DNA of 60,563 bases, taken from positions 1 to 60,563 of the forward strand of contig JANSLP010000192.1 in the NCBI GenBank assembly GCA_029298735.1. The letters are read 5' to 3'. Below are positions 19,579 to 32,880 of this stretch, in pieces; the first letter of the stretch is position 1; every line of letters starts with the position of its first letter. The notes beneath the pieces were generated by a model, which saw only the letters and a program-made list of their open reading frames with translations, had not been told where the DNA came from and made no database searches. A program made the translations under genes and the position numbers. This DNA is from Ophiostoma sp. CBS 140.51 (lineage: Eukaryota > Ascomycota > Sordariomycetes > Ophiostomatales > Ophiostomataceae).

Positions 19579-22125
19579 TTAGACACCGCCGCCCATGAAT
19601 GCAGCAAGGTCGTCCAGCTCCAGGAGTTGTCTCTCAAAAGCGCTGCACAGCTCCTTAGCGGTGATATCGACAGTAGGGCCGGGCGGGTTCGAGTTGGCGC
19701 GCGGCTCAGGCGACTCCTGCTTGCTGACCGGGGCCGCAGGGGGACTGTCGGGAGCCGGGGTGGAGGCACCAGCAGAGCCGCCGTTGATAGTGGCAATACC
19801 ACCAGGGCGTCTGGGTGCGGGCGGCTCACTGCCACGATCGACCGAGTTGTTGCGTTCGGCATCCTGTGACGTGTTGACGCCAGACTGCTCGTAGTCCATA
19901 GCGTCGGGGTTCGTATCGGGCTGCGACGAGGCATCATCCTTGAGGTAAGGCGAGCCGTTGCGGGCCTTGGCATGCTCGGGCGACTCAGGCGCATCCTCAC
20001 GTGCGTTCATGTCACGCAGGACCTTGGCCATGACGGTCAAATGGCGGTTCCAGGGCATAACCAAAGGCCACGATTCGGCACCATCGTTCATCAGGCGCAA
20101 ACTATCGCGCACAATGTGCGAGGCCGTCTCGGTCACGTTGGCGGGAGCGAGGCCCTTGAGATACAAGTAAGCAACGGTTGAGCCCGCAGTGAAGGCCGAG
20201 AACAGCATCACAATTGGGAAGCAGAGAATCGCGTCCTTATCCGCGCCGTTCTCGAGCGACACCAGCATGGAGATGATACCATGCGAAGCTGCGAAAATCT
20301 TATCCACAAGCTGGCTGTCGGCACTGTTGCGCCACTCATCGGCATTGAAGTCCTCAGCAGTGACAATTTGCAAAATCTGGCGGCGGTTGACAAAGATAGT
20401 GGCACATTGCAGCAGACAGTGGATCATCGCGTACGTGAAGCCGCTGCCCATCGTGACGTGCAGGTTGATCTGACCGGGCTTGTCGGCAAAGTGGACGGGG
20501 AGCGACTGGCGAATGGCGTCAATCTCGGCCTCCAGGTCGAGGCAGCGGGCCTCGGAGAACGTGTCGATGGATGTCGTGGTCATCATCTCAACCACGCCGC
20601 GCCAGGCCTTGGTCGCTAGCACAATATACGCGAACTCGCCGACATCGGCCAGAGGGACATCTGGATCAGGCGCAACGCCGGGGGCGACACCGCTCAGCGT
20701 GCGGACAAAGACGGGGCTGCCAAAGTTGAAGTTCATATCTTGGCAAGGCAGGGCGACGTCGACAATATCGAGGGACGAGAGGGCGGGGTGGCGCCCGGGG
20801 CTGCTCGTGAGGAAACAGTCGAGGATGTAGATCAGCCAAAGAGTGCGACGGAACGATTCCTCCTTGATGAAGTTGTCGGGGTCGGAGGGATGGTGGACCT
20901 GGACGATGCGGTACATCTGGGCCATGCGGGCGGCCTGGCCGAGGTAGATGTAAGCGCGGACAGCGTTACGGCAGCCCCATTCGTGGATGACGAGGAGACA
21001 GAGGGCCTGAATGTCGCCAAGGCTGGGATGGTCGAGCGACTGCATGACGAAGTTGCTCGCCTTCTGGGCGAAGTGCTCAGCAGCAGCGGTGCCGCCACCG
21101 TGACCACCATACCGGCGAATCAGAGCAGGAGAATACCGAGAAGCAGTAGTCAACAGCGCATGCACCATCGAGGGGTCGAGAGCGGCGTTCTTCAGCTGCT
21201 GAAGGAAAGACGGTTTGTGGAAGGCAACGCATGCAGGCAGGGTCTTGGAGATAACCCGCTCGCACTCGGCTATAAGTTCCGGAGTGAGTCTGGAGAGGAC
21301 GGAGGCGCCATGGTTAGTCAACGGCACAACAGGGGCGGTATGGAATCAGGACGGAGAGTGTGCATGGAAACATGATATGACAGTAGAGGGGAGCTGCAAA
21401 ACACGACTGATGACGCATGCTGGTGCATGTCTCAAGTGGGGTTGAGCAGCATGTGCAATGCCGGGCGAAGTATGGAGGAGGGGGAAAGTATCTCGAGGAA
21501 GGAGCTTGTGAGGAGCTGGAGCGGAGGTGAAGCGATTGAGGTAAAGCCCGAAACGCATAGCTGTATAAAAAGTGGAGACCTCAAACCCGAGGGATGGGAA
21601 AGTGACAACAGAAAAGCAGGAGATGTTATGGGCCAAATGGAATAAAACACGCCGCCAGGCTGCTATTCTCGGATGCATTGGAAGCAAAACAGGCAGACCG
21701 CAGTCCGGGTGCGGTCATGTGACTACCGGACACCGGAGCATGGGGAGCTCTCTGGATAGAGGAAAGGTGTGGAAGGGAATGGATAGCCGGGGAAAGTTAG
21801 CGGAGGGGCGAACAACTTACTTCTCAGCGCCGCCAAGAGAATGGCGCGAAGCCGAAGAGGTCAGGACGACACGATCGGCCGACCCAGTGGGTGCCCTGCT
21901 GTCACTGGGCAGAGACTCGCGGGTGCGTTGGGGGATGCGCGCAGGAGACACGCCTTGTCCGCCGTGGCTCATGGACTCCGAGGGCAGATAGCACTCGTGC
22001 ATGCCCTTTGCGCAGTTCTTGCACGGCGCGCGGCCATTCTCGTAGACACACTTGGTCTTGCCCTTGCGGCAACGGACACAGGCACCGCCGGCGCGGAGGG
22101 CCGTGGCGCGGACGACGGAGGCCAT
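19579..22125 (-). CDS. Zn2Cys6 fungal-specific transcription factor
   Basis: A nuclear DNA-binding regulator of the Gal4 type. Exon 1 (22125-21821) encodes the binuclear zinc cluster with C16, C19, C26, C35, C38 and C45 in Cx2Cx6Cx8Cx2Cx6C spacing. Exon 2 (21289-19579) encodes the fungal transcription-factor middle homology region (for example LIYILDCFLTSSPGRHPALS). It then runs into a Ser/Pro/Asp-rich disordered tail ending in ELDDLAAFMGGGV, a candidate activation motif. The total is 671 aa. The intron (GTAAGT donor; branch GACTAAC about 25 nt before CCTCTCCAG) is 531 nt, far longer than others here, and could hide a small extra exon; phases agree without one. Target genes are unknown. The divergent neighbour is the JEN-type permease 12.9 kb away, too far to infer control. 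Confidence 0.85.
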
Positions 22126-23386
22126 CGTGAAGCTGGTGGTGAGTAAAGCGTGGTTGCAGGTAGCAGCTGCTTAGCTATGATGGGGAAAATCTGAGAGAGA
22201 ACAGATGGTGATGTTAAGATTTGAGGGACCAAAAGTCGCTGGCGAGGATACCAGGTGTAATGATATGTGCCTTGATGGTGATGAAAATAGTTCTGTTGGG
22301 GAGCCGAAATGACGACAAGCTGGCGACGCAGAATAGCGTTGATGGACTGAGAAGAAAAGATATGGTGATGAGAGAAAGCTGTCGACGGAAGGGGGGGAAA
22401 ACAAAAAATGAGGAGGGAGAAGAAAAGAGCCGGAAGGAGTTTCGGGAGAGAAAGATCTGTGCGGACAAAATTAGGGGCCACAAGGTAACAGGTGGACGAA
22501 AAAAAGGGAAAGGGCCGGAAGAGAGGCGCGTGAGGGCAAGGGCGAAAAAGTGGCAAAGCAGCAGGAGCGCCGGAGAAGGCAACGGAGGTTCGCGGCGGAG
22601 GGGGGCACGCGCGTTGTGCGGGTGGCAGCGAGCCTGGGCGCTATTGTTGGGGGGCTTGTGGAGGGCTTGGGGCGTTTTTGGTCGCCTGTTTTTGGGTAAG
22701 CCCAGGGCTGGGTCGGCGTCTGACGAGGAGCTGCGCTTCGGCGTCGGTCGGGAGACTATTTCTGGGGCGGCCTTTTTTTCTTCTTTTCTTCTTTTTTGCT
22801 TTTTATCCTTTTATCTTTTTTCCCTCGGTTGTGGCCTGAGATATTATTTTATTTTCGGGCTCTGGCTCTAATAAGCCACGGGCTGTCCGGAGGAGGGAAA
22901 GAGCAACCCTGATGTTTCGGGCTGTTTGCACACGAGAGCCCTGAATGATGCGCGGAAGATGGAAAAGGAAAGGAAGAAAGTGCACAGAGGACAGCAGGAA
23001 CGATGAAACAAGACGGTGAGCAAAAGCGCAAAAAAAAGGGAATAAGAAAAGGACACAAAAAAAGAGGAAGGTGCGGCGACAAAGCCTTCCGATTCGGGAC
23101 AGGGAAAGGGGGAAGCTGTGCAAAGGGGGCACAAAAAGAAGGGGTGGGAGGGCAGGAGCGGGATAGCGGTGGAAAAGTAGAGCGTGTCTCGCGGTGGTGG
23201 AAGGCGCGGTGGGCGGTAGGCGGATAACGGGATGGAAAATTTAGGCCCAGTCAGAAAAAAGGAACAGGAGACGGACGGACGGGGCGGCGGCTGTGAAGGA
23301 AAGAGCAGCGAAGGGGGCGTGGACGGTGCGCGTCACAAGAAAAAGGGGTGTGTGCGTTCAATGCCAACAACACCCGGCCGCGAATT

Positions 23387-23414
23387 AAAAAAAAAACACA
23401 CACACACACACACA
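23387..23414. repeat. A10 plus (CA)9 microsatellite
   Basis: Ten A are followed by nine CA dinucleotides. It lies in the gene-free interval upstream of the Zn2Cys6 regulator. Confidence 0.85.
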
Positions 23415-26061
23415 AAGATTTATAAGAATGATGCTTATAATAATACGATATGGAAACACTGGACAGACGAGAGGGAAAAAAGGATAGACCGCATGGGCCA
23501 AAAAATGGGAAACAATGAACACGGGCGGATCGGGTGATGATGCCGGGGGGGGCTCGAAAGGGAAGGGACGGATGTGGAAGCAGACACAGCGCACAGCGCA
23601 CAAGCCAGGCGATCTGGAAAGAGGTAAAAGCGAGGGAAATTGAAAAGTGGGTCGTTTCCTGTTTGCTGGCTAAAGCGCAAGGTGTTGGCCTCCGGAGCAC
23701 CAAGTTGGTGTCCTGCGTGTCGTCGCCACAAAAAGGCACGGCGACGAGCGAGGGCGTGCGGACGGGATGCCTGCCTGTTCTTGGTGCTGTGCGCAACCTG
23801 AGCGACACAGGCTGTGCGGTGGTTGTACGCCCCGACCACAGTCCACAGATTCATGTACCTTGCCTCCTTCACGTAGGACCAGCTTTTCCTTTTCTTTTGC
23901 TTCGCGAGGAAGGAGCTTTTGTATTCCATCTTGTTCTTTCCTCGTTGTCCATTACCTGCACAAGTACAACGCTGACACCCGGATTCCACGGCGCAGCAGT
24001 ACCCAGCCGCAGCCCGCCCCGGCGAAACAGTGCAGTCTGCAGCGAGGCGAGGGAAAGGGAAGTGCCTGTATCTACATAAGGGCAACCTACCAACAACAAG
24101 GCACGCGTCGCTGTGGAATCACGCCCGGGGCCTACGCACACCAGCTGCGCGGGCTGGCGGGCTGGTTTCTTGCGCGACTTTTACGGCGCTTTTCTTGGCG
24201 CTCCCTGTCCCAAAGCCGCACTTCCTGTTGCAGCACTTGCTAGCGCCGCAAAAATAGACCTCTCCCCGCTCCTGCATCGCCTGCCAATCTTAAGCTATTT
24301 GTCCAAACGACACAGGGCCAACATAAGAAAAGGCTCTTAAAACGGCGCCGTCGCCGATTCCGCCAGGCATGACACACGGTCAACTGTAATTGTGCTGTCG
24401 TACTCGGTACAACTGCGAGGACAAAACGAGAGAGAAGAGAGGCGAAAGTTTAGACAAGCGAAGCGACCGTGGAAAAGTCCAAGTCGACCCCGGCCCTTCC
24501 AAGACTGGTCCTAGCCAAACGCGGTTGGTTTGACCTCCAAAAGACAGGACAGCTGGCCGGGCGGCAGGCAGGTGGCCCGGCCGCAGTCCTGACGCGTAAA
24601 TTGCAATTTGCAGAACAAGAAACGCAAAACTTAGGCGGCATTTTGTCGGGTGCTTTTTGACAGGTTTACTTACGTCAAGGCATTTTAGCAGTTTAGGCTT
24701 GAAAATGTGCTTTACAACGATATTATGACAGAAATGTAGTAGTATGATGGCAGTTGAAAGGAGAACAGAGAGATGAGAGGGAAAGAGCGAAGGACAGCGT
24801 TACGGCGCCGGGCCTTATTAACCACTGAAAGATCGGGCGACCCGTCGAGTGACACACGCGCTCTTGGCTCTGAAAGTCTTGGCTCAGACCGCAAGTCACG
24901 AGCAACCAGGGATCGTGCGTCGCTTGGGCTTCTCTGGGGTTTTCGTCTTTTCCCTTCCAGCTGCCCTTTTTCTTTTTTCTCGTCTTTCTCGCCGTTGAAC
25001 TTTTCCGCGTCCTCCACCTCTCCTTGCGGGGCTGATCTTGTCTTTGCCCCCACTTTTTGCTTCTCACTGCCTTCGGGGCTCTTGTGCTGGACACCCGTTG
25101 TCCATCCGCTGTCCATCTGTTCTAAACAAGGGCCTGCTGGCATGTCTCAGTATCTTCTAAGTCACTACCGGCCGCTCAAGTTCAAGTGTTTTGCGTGCTG
25201 ATCGGGGGCTATGCGCCGAGTAAATCAGGTCTTGGCTTCCTACTCACTCGCCATGGAGGCGTGTACTCAGTATGTGTCTACTTCGCGCCGTCTCGGAGCA
25301 CTCACACACGTAAGATACCTTGCTTCGGAGTGAGATCATCCATACGTACATCGTCCGGGATCTCACTTGAGTACGTTTTGGAATCGTCGACTCTCCCGTG
25401 GGTCCCCAGTGCTTCCGTGCCCTCTTGTTCGTCCCTCCTTACCTTCGGGTTTTCATATATTCGCTTCTTTTCCCTTTTCTTGCTTTATTTTGAACTCCCC
25501 CCTTTGAAAATTCCATACAGTCCGTTCCATTAATTGGCCATGAATTCGGCAGTTGCAAGTCGCGGCGTCGAACAGAAGGAAGGCACGTGAAGATGCTCCG
25601 CAGCGGACCGGCCTTCGCCTCGTACACAGGGGGTCGCCACTTGTGTCGTTTTGCTGTCGTGTCTCTTTCTCTGTGGCCTGGGCCTTTCCCAAGCCCGACC
25701 GGAACGCCCATTTGGCTAGATGATGCCCCACTACTGGTTCCGTGCCCAAGCCCAGATCCCCAAGGATGTCGCCCGTGTATTTTCATGTCTCGTCCAGTGT
25801 TTTCAGTGCGCACCTTCCGTCCCATTCGCTCTTTCCTAATGTCATGAGTTTTGTCTCCTTCTTTGCTTCCATTTTTTTCTTCTCAACTTCGCTCTGTCGT
25901 CGAGTTCATGGAAAGAGCGAAGGATAAATTAAAGAGACAGAGTAACAAGACGTAGTCATTATTAGTGCCATCTCTTGCGACCTCTCTCATCAACAACTGA
26001 CGATTACACCTAGACTACGACATCGACTCCCCGGAGTAGACCACACCCTTTCCTACCCCGG

Positions 26062-26113
26062 TCAAACGACCTTGTCAAACCGCCACACTCATCAAACCAA
26101 TAAATTATCAAAC
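26062..26113. repeat. four TCAAAC hexamers in about 52 bp
   Basis: TCAAAC occurs four times, two of them as TCAAACCGCC, with start-to-start spacings of about 12, 18 and 16 bp. It may be a decayed minisatellite or a cluster of binding sites. No neighbouring gene gives it a role. Confidence 0.4.
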
Positions 26114-27760
26114 CGCCCGGTGCCGAAAGACGGAACACAAGGGCGAACAAGCATGAAAGAGAGAAAAATGACAAGAAGAGGTCATGGAAAGAAGCCGCAC
26201 CGTTTGGCGACATGAAAGGAAGAGAAGAAGGAAAAGCGCAGTGTGAGGACCACCACCACGTCCACCACAAACTGCAGCACAACTGACCACCCCCGTTGCG
26301 CCGTGTCTCACGTTTCATACCGCCCCCGACGGCTCGGACTTTGGCCCCAACAAGTGTCGCATGAAATTTGTTATGCACACGACAAGGCCGGGAGCTGCGC
26401 TGGAAAAACGAAAATCAAGAATCGAGAATGGAGAAGCGAAGAGAGAGCAAAAGATGAGATGCGACAAAGAAGAAAAGCTTGTGAACAGCCTCGCCGGGCC
26501 CATGTTCTGGTCATGTTCTGGCACTTTCTCCTCTTTTCCATTTCCTGTCTCGCCAACTGTGTATTCTCCTTCCGGCGCTTTTGTCGTGGGCCGTTGCATT
26601 TTCGCACATCATGTTACTCCTGCTGCTGCTGCCCTTCGGCCATGTTGGGTCAGCCGCAACACGCCAACAAGCAACCCCAGGCCGTCTGGGCGCGCGCAAA
26701 CGTCGCGTTGGCTCATCGGCCGGCCTTATGCATCACCTTCGTCCTCCCTCTCCTCTTGCTTTTGGGGCCTTTGTCCTACTGGCTCTCACATCTCTTCGTC
26801 CCTTGTCCACCATCCGTGTTTGCTTCTACACCGCCGGCTAAATTGCAGCCAAGGCCAGGTCACAAAAAAGCATACCTGCCCAGAAGGACGGCCGGCATGT
26901 TTCGCTGCCTCTGCTACAGAAGGTGTACCTTTCAATGGCGGAGAAACGGCTTCCCACAAGAATTGCTACACGACTTGTTTTCCGTCGATCCTAGGTAAGG
27001 ATGCCGTCCCTTTTCTTTTTTTTTCTCTCTCCTCTTAAATCATCATTTGTGTGTCTCCTATTTCTCGTGTCCGGGCCATTAATCTGCAGAGGACCGTCAG
27101 AGTGGCAATTCCGGCTGATGCCGCCCCATTTCTCTCGGCATGGCGCGTGTCGCAATTTACGCGCACGACGCACAACGGAGCGAGGCGGACAGGGCCCCGT
27201 TTTCCTACTAAAAAACACAGGGACGAAAACAAAAGTTACAGACGCGAAGGAGGATTATTCAAACCCAATAAACGAGAGCAAAGAAGTGTTTTCCTTTGCA
27301 CGCAATTGCTTGTGGCCACACGGCCAATCACTATTACGAGGGTAGCAAGCCTTTGAAAAACACTCTGTTCGCTATGACGCGACTTCGGGGTTCCGGTGCG
27401 TCCGTTGCGGCCTCTTTATGCTGTGCGTGTTTTCTATCTACCAACGCGAGAGCATTCTCATTTGATGCTTGAAGAATAGACAGGCCGTAGATCTGTCGCA
27501 CCGACTGGAATACGAGACGAAAATTGAGGGTGTACGGCACCGGCACAACCGATAGAAAACCATGATGGCCCAGAAAGACAACAATTAAGAATGCACAAGC
27601 ACTGTGTAGAGCGCAGCATAAGAGTAGGAGGCTGGAGATGCATCTGCCGAATCGGCCCTCGGAGATCAAGCAAGTGTCAAAAAGCTCGGCGCCATCAATT
27701 TGCGGTTTTAAGCCGCGGTCGTGGGAAGTGGTGTCAGAGCATGTCCTGTTGTGCCCATGC

Positions 27761-27819
27761 AAAAAAAAAAAAAAAAAAAAAAAAAAGGAAAAAGAAGGAA
27801 AAAAGAAGGAAAAAAAGTC
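27761..27819. repeat. A26 homopolymer and purine-rich tail
   Basis: Twenty-six consecutive A are followed by GGAAAAAGAAGG-type repeats. No coding sequence precedes it that would suggest a retroposed poly(A) tail, so it is treated as a simple repeat. Confidence 0.8.
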
Positions 27820-28264
27820 ACCAAAACGACTGTTTCTAAAGCATGGGACCGGCTATACTTTCGATTATTTCCTTTTTGCCATGTTCCCTCGTTATTTTCT
27901 AACATTATCTGTCCTGTTATGCGGCCCTCGGTGGGGATCGCACATTTCGGCAAACGAACAACTTTTGTGGCCCTCACTGAAGATTTGCCTCGCTATTTAC
28001 TGCGGAGCCGTTTGCCGCGCCAGCATCGTCCTTCTTCTGGCCCCGGCTCAGAGAGCAAACAAGAAAACCACTCTAGCGGAAATCGCTCGGAGACCGTCGG
28101 AAGACGCACGCCGAGGACAGTACCATGTCAGAACGGGACCGGAAGAAATCACAGCGAAACCGGCCCACGAATGGACCAGACCGGTTTCTTTCTTTATCCC
28201 GCAAACATGACCCCAAGCAACGTACGGCTTGGGGGAGGGGGCATAAAGATTGCGTGAAGATGGA

Positions 28265-28302
28265 TTTTTTCTTCTTTTTCTTCTTTTTCTTTTCTTTCTT
28301 TC
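28265..28302. repeat. TTC/TTTTC pyrimidine microsatellite
   Basis: An imperfect run of TTCTTTTTC units in the gene-free interval. Confidence 0.8.
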
Positions 28303-31300
28303 AAATGCCCAGCAAGGCATTAAAGTAAACGCGAGTGCGTTTGCTGGCCTACGTTTTGCAAACAGTTGCAACCGCAAATCCTACCACCGGGCGTGCCGTT
28401 TGGCCGCATGAGGAGAATAAAGTAAAATAAAGAGACACAAACCAGCAATCCCCCGGGTTCCTTGTGGACTACCTATATCCGCGCGTCCCGAGGAGTCCGC
28501 AGCGCCTACGGAATGACGCAGGCCGTAAGCCCACCAGGCTGTCTTGGGCGAGTCCAGGCGACAACATTTGACGCAGTGTCTCAACCTCGAAATGGCATTT
28601 CAAATCAAATCAAAAGCCAGTAACTTTTTGAATTTATTCTGGAACGCGAGTAAGCCGGGAGCGGGGGAAGATGTGCCATCTTATATCATATATCATCTCG
28701 ACGTGCCGGTGCCTTGCGCTGTCGGGAGGCTCGGATCTGGCCGCTAGGCGGTTTTCAAACACAGATGTTTGCCCCTTGGCCATGTGTAAGAGTGGTTGGC
28801 GCAGCATATCGTCCTAGACCATAGATCCTCGACGACACAACGCCTTTCTCGGACTTCTGAGGAAGGTGCCAACTCTTTGCAAACCATCACACATCGAGCA
28901 CCGGACACCATGACGATTGCTCCTGCAAACACGACGCCCATAAACATTTTTGCGATGAACCATGTCCTGTTGAACCCACTTGGGTCTAGCAGGCCGTGAT
29001 TAACGAATCTTCGACCGTGGCGCCTGCGCCTCGGCAGAATCAACAATGCGCCGTTCACCCTCCGCCTTCCTACCCCATCACCGTCGGCCGACTTGACCGA
29101 AGGACATCATTGTCCACAACACCGATGTTCAAAAGCCCGACCACTGAGCTCTACGCCCGCGACACCGGAGCAAAAAGCAGCGGCGCTGCTCGCACACCGC
29201 CGTCATCATTATTGCGATATAACAGTGAGCGAGTGATCATCAACAAACAAGATCAATAATTAATCCCCATCTCTTAAAGTCGGGGCGGCAAGGCTTGGTG
29301 GATCGCACGGCACATTCTTTCTAGAACAGTTTCTAGAGTGGCTCTGTAAACGAGTAGAACGACGTGGTCCACCATGGCGGAACCGCTTCTCTGTTTCTGT
29401 TTTGTGTCCTGGGAAAAGAAGACGAAAGCATAGAGACTTAGGCGAATTGCCTCAGTCTTTTTGGTGCTTTCTATCTTCAGTTTGTCGTTTTGTGGCGAGT
29501 TTTCGATCCTCTTCCATTCGTCCTTTGCTGATGACCGAGGATAGATCTACGGATCTTGTTGGGCCTTGCGTATGTGGGCTGATTGAAGCGAGACATACGA
29601 GGAGATGGCCCGTCCGAACGTTGTGGCGTGAAAGGCTGTTTTCTCAAGCCTTGTCGAATGCTGTCAATGAGAGGACCGCTGTCAGTTGAGTATCAAATAC
29701 AATAAAGACTATGGCAGACCAAAATTGGAAATAAGAACGACGACATTGCGAGCAAGGACGTGCCATGTCGCCAAGCAGCCGTTTCGCGAATTGTTGCGTG
29801 TATCAGGCGCCGATGTGCTCACCAAGTGGTGTTTATTGCGCTCGGGATCTTCTGTCTTGAGTGTCTCAAGTGACGAGGATTTGGTCAATGGTGAGCAATA
29901 TTTCAAAGATCTGATCTGTCGGTTTTGTGTCCCAACGTCAATACTGTCCGTGTCCAGGAATAGTCGATCATCCGAAAAGCACTTGCGTTCTCATTTGCGT
30001 TGCCCTTGCTCATCGACAAAAACCGAAGAAAGACAACGGTCCATGCTTAAACAAAATGTGACACTGGCCATGTCGGGGTCCTTGCCAGCCGACCGAAGAT
30101 TTGCGCCGCCCAATTTGTCGAAGGCCGGCGCCGGTTTTGGCCGAATTTGCCGGAGGCTTGGTTTGACCTGCAAGTTGTTCCGAATTTGCCGACCAGACTT
30201 GGCATCGCCGTCTTTCCAAGGACTTACCTAAAAACCAAAAGAACTCTTAAGTCGAAATGAAACTGATACCAAAAGCAGGATAGTAACAGAAGAGACGTTC
30301 ATTTCGGCAACATACTTACAAAACGAAAAGCACACAGACTATTTTCGTCGATGTTTCGTGTTGTTTTCGTTGATTGTCCGCCTTGCATGTATTTAGTCTT
30401 TCGAGGTTTCCTATTCTTCCCCGTGCTTGCATCTAACATCCCCCAGTTCTCCAAAAGCATGTTCCCCATGGAGTTTGTTCTGGTGGTGGTGTCCTGGGCC
30501 AGATCGAATGTGACCCTCCCACTTCTCGGAATGCCCGAATGTCAACATTCTGAAGTATGTGTGCATGGTGTGCATAAAGCAACCGTATCATTGTCATCCG
30601 GCTTCCCTTGTTGGGAGGAGAAGCGAGCTCATCTCCTATTCTGGGGTTGAAGACCGGTGGTTGGAAGATAGAGATTGATGACCAGGCGAATTTGGCATCT
30701 GTTGGTCGTTACCCTATTCTTGCGCTGACAATGTCCAGCTTGCATCTCACGTTTTGTTTTTGTACTTCTCACGTCTTTTGTTTACAAAGCATTGGGGTAG
30801 GATGATAAAGATTGTCATGCAAGACTTGAGAACAGTGAAACATATCTCTATGGGTCGGCAACACGAGATATACACAGTACTGCACGGCATGTGGACGGAA
30901 AAAGAGCTACAGATATATCCGTTGTCATTTTTCAGCTTTTCTCAAACGTTCTTCCACAAGAGGGCGTCGTGCATTGGAGATATCAGACTACTGCAGCTTG
31001 AGTTAAGTTCTTGGATACATTCAGGTAGAGATGTTCATCTTGCCCCCATGTTGTTTCCTAGAGATGGTGATCACTTGAAGCAAACTCATGAGCGACAATG
31101 TTGTCAAGATCACCCAGCTCGCCGGCATGTTATCGTGTTCTCTCTACTTTGTACGAATATCCACGAAAATTGTCTCGTCCCCGCGTTTTGATCGTCCCCT
31201 CCTACGTCTCTCCCACCACAGCTTCACCTGTCTTCTCCGTAGTCCCGCATGGAGAGAAGGATTCACAGCTTTACAGCTCCACGAAAATGAGAAGGGCTTG

Positions 31301-32853
31301 ACCTTGATGTCTTCGGTATTTGAGATAGAATCGTGGTAGGTTGCCTTCTTCCTACGGACATCTCCGTGCCCGCTAAGGCAAGTGGTAAATTGTTACGAAT
31401 GGGGTGAATCCTTAAAAAGGGCAGTAGCGAGAACGGTACTCGGTACATTTGTACTTGAGCAGGACAACAAAGATGTGTGTGTCCAACAATATGGGGGGGC
31501 ATGGAGAACGACATGGAGCATCATTGGGGAAACACGACGACCTGCCTGAAGCGTTCTAGTATGTTTGTGGAGTGGGTTTTGGAAGGAGCAATTGCGTCTC
31601 AGTCGAAGACATGCTCGAAGCAGCAAAGCAGCTCTTTGGATAAATTTCCTCCGACGGGGACCGCCTGTGGAAAAGAAAGATATTACTTTCAGGGCAGATC
31701 TCCGTCGGACTAGCGTGCACCGGAGGAGGCAGTCCCATGCGCTGGAACCCACAACTGCTTCATCCCACCGGCGCGGCTCTCGGTGAAAATTGCGGGGGTG
31801 CTGCAAGGCGCCAGGACTGGACTTGCCTGAAGAAGACCAGAACTGGTGAAAATGGACGGCACTTGCAGCACCTGTTGCACTTGCAGCTTGTTTTTAGGGC
31901 GTAACGCCCGTGGTGCATCCGTGGTCCGTGGTCCGCAGAGGGGGCACAATATCTTTTCGAGCCTGAATGATTCCCCTCTGTCCCTCAGACTCGTCCCTCA
32001 GGCCCACTGTGGGCTAGGGCCTAGGCAGGCCAATTAGCGCGATCGACCTCTGAATTTTTTCTCTCCGGTGATCGCTCCCAAGAGTCCATCCACTGAAAAC
32101 TGCGTCAGGAACTTGGGTTGGGCTTTTGCCAAGTAGGCTTTTCGGGCATTTTAGCCCAACCGGACCTGGGTAGTCCGGAAAAACGTCTTTCGAACATTCG
32201 ACATGAAGATGTTGACGATACCTGGACTTGCGGGTTTGAATTGCTTTTGTTCTTGTCTTGGCCCGATTGATGATTACATAAATTTTACCGTTTTCTCGGC
32301 AGAGGCAGCGCACAGTCACAGTCATACGGCAGCCATTTTACTTGGCCAGAGCTTAATTTGTCTGGAGGGAATATCGGAGTACGACATACGATTCAAAACT
32401 GAATCCTTGCACAAAACCCTGTCAAGATATGGCACTAGTATTCGGTCTCGACTCACCGAGGAGACAAAACAAAACAAAAGAAAAAGTGAGCTGAGACATG
32501 CGAGACGGGGCATACTCCATATGGAGCATTTTCTGAGAAGTGTTCTAGCCTTGGGCCGAAAGATGTTCCAAAAAAAGGCCCATTCACGAAGCTGCCTTGC
32601 TCCATTCATATGCTTCTTTCTGCAGGCTGGACATAGAATGCGTTCTTTTCTAGTCCTTCCGTGACAACGATCACCATATCCTCGGTTGTGCACTGTGAAA
32701 AAGCAAAGACGAAAGGTATTTACTTCCATTCATCCAGAATCGTGATGTCCTCTCACGATGCTTGCCTCGTATGTTCGAGAAAACTAGAATGAGAGAGACA
32801 GAAAAAAAATCAATAAACGGTCAAATAATGGTTGCATTCGATAATCCTCTGGA

Positions 32854-32880
32854 TTTTCTTTCTTTCTTTCTTTCTTTCTC
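32854..32880. repeat. (TTTC) tetranucleotide microsatellite
   Basis: About six to seven perfect TTTC units in the gene-free interval. Confidence 0.85.

Noticed and set aside
24712..25143. A 143-codon minus-strand frame starting with ATG, Lys/Glu-rich
   Set aside because: Charge comes from purine skew; there is no domain, no intron signals and no supporting neighbour.
26243..27038. Two overlapping plus-strand frames of 251 and 225 codons as candidate genes
   Set aside because: They overlap in different frames, have composition like random translation (Cys, Arg and Ser clusters) and no motif or start context.
27761..27786. Poly(A) run as the tail of a retroposed gene or LINE
   Set aside because: No coding remnant precedes it and no target-site duplication was seen; a simple repeat explains it.
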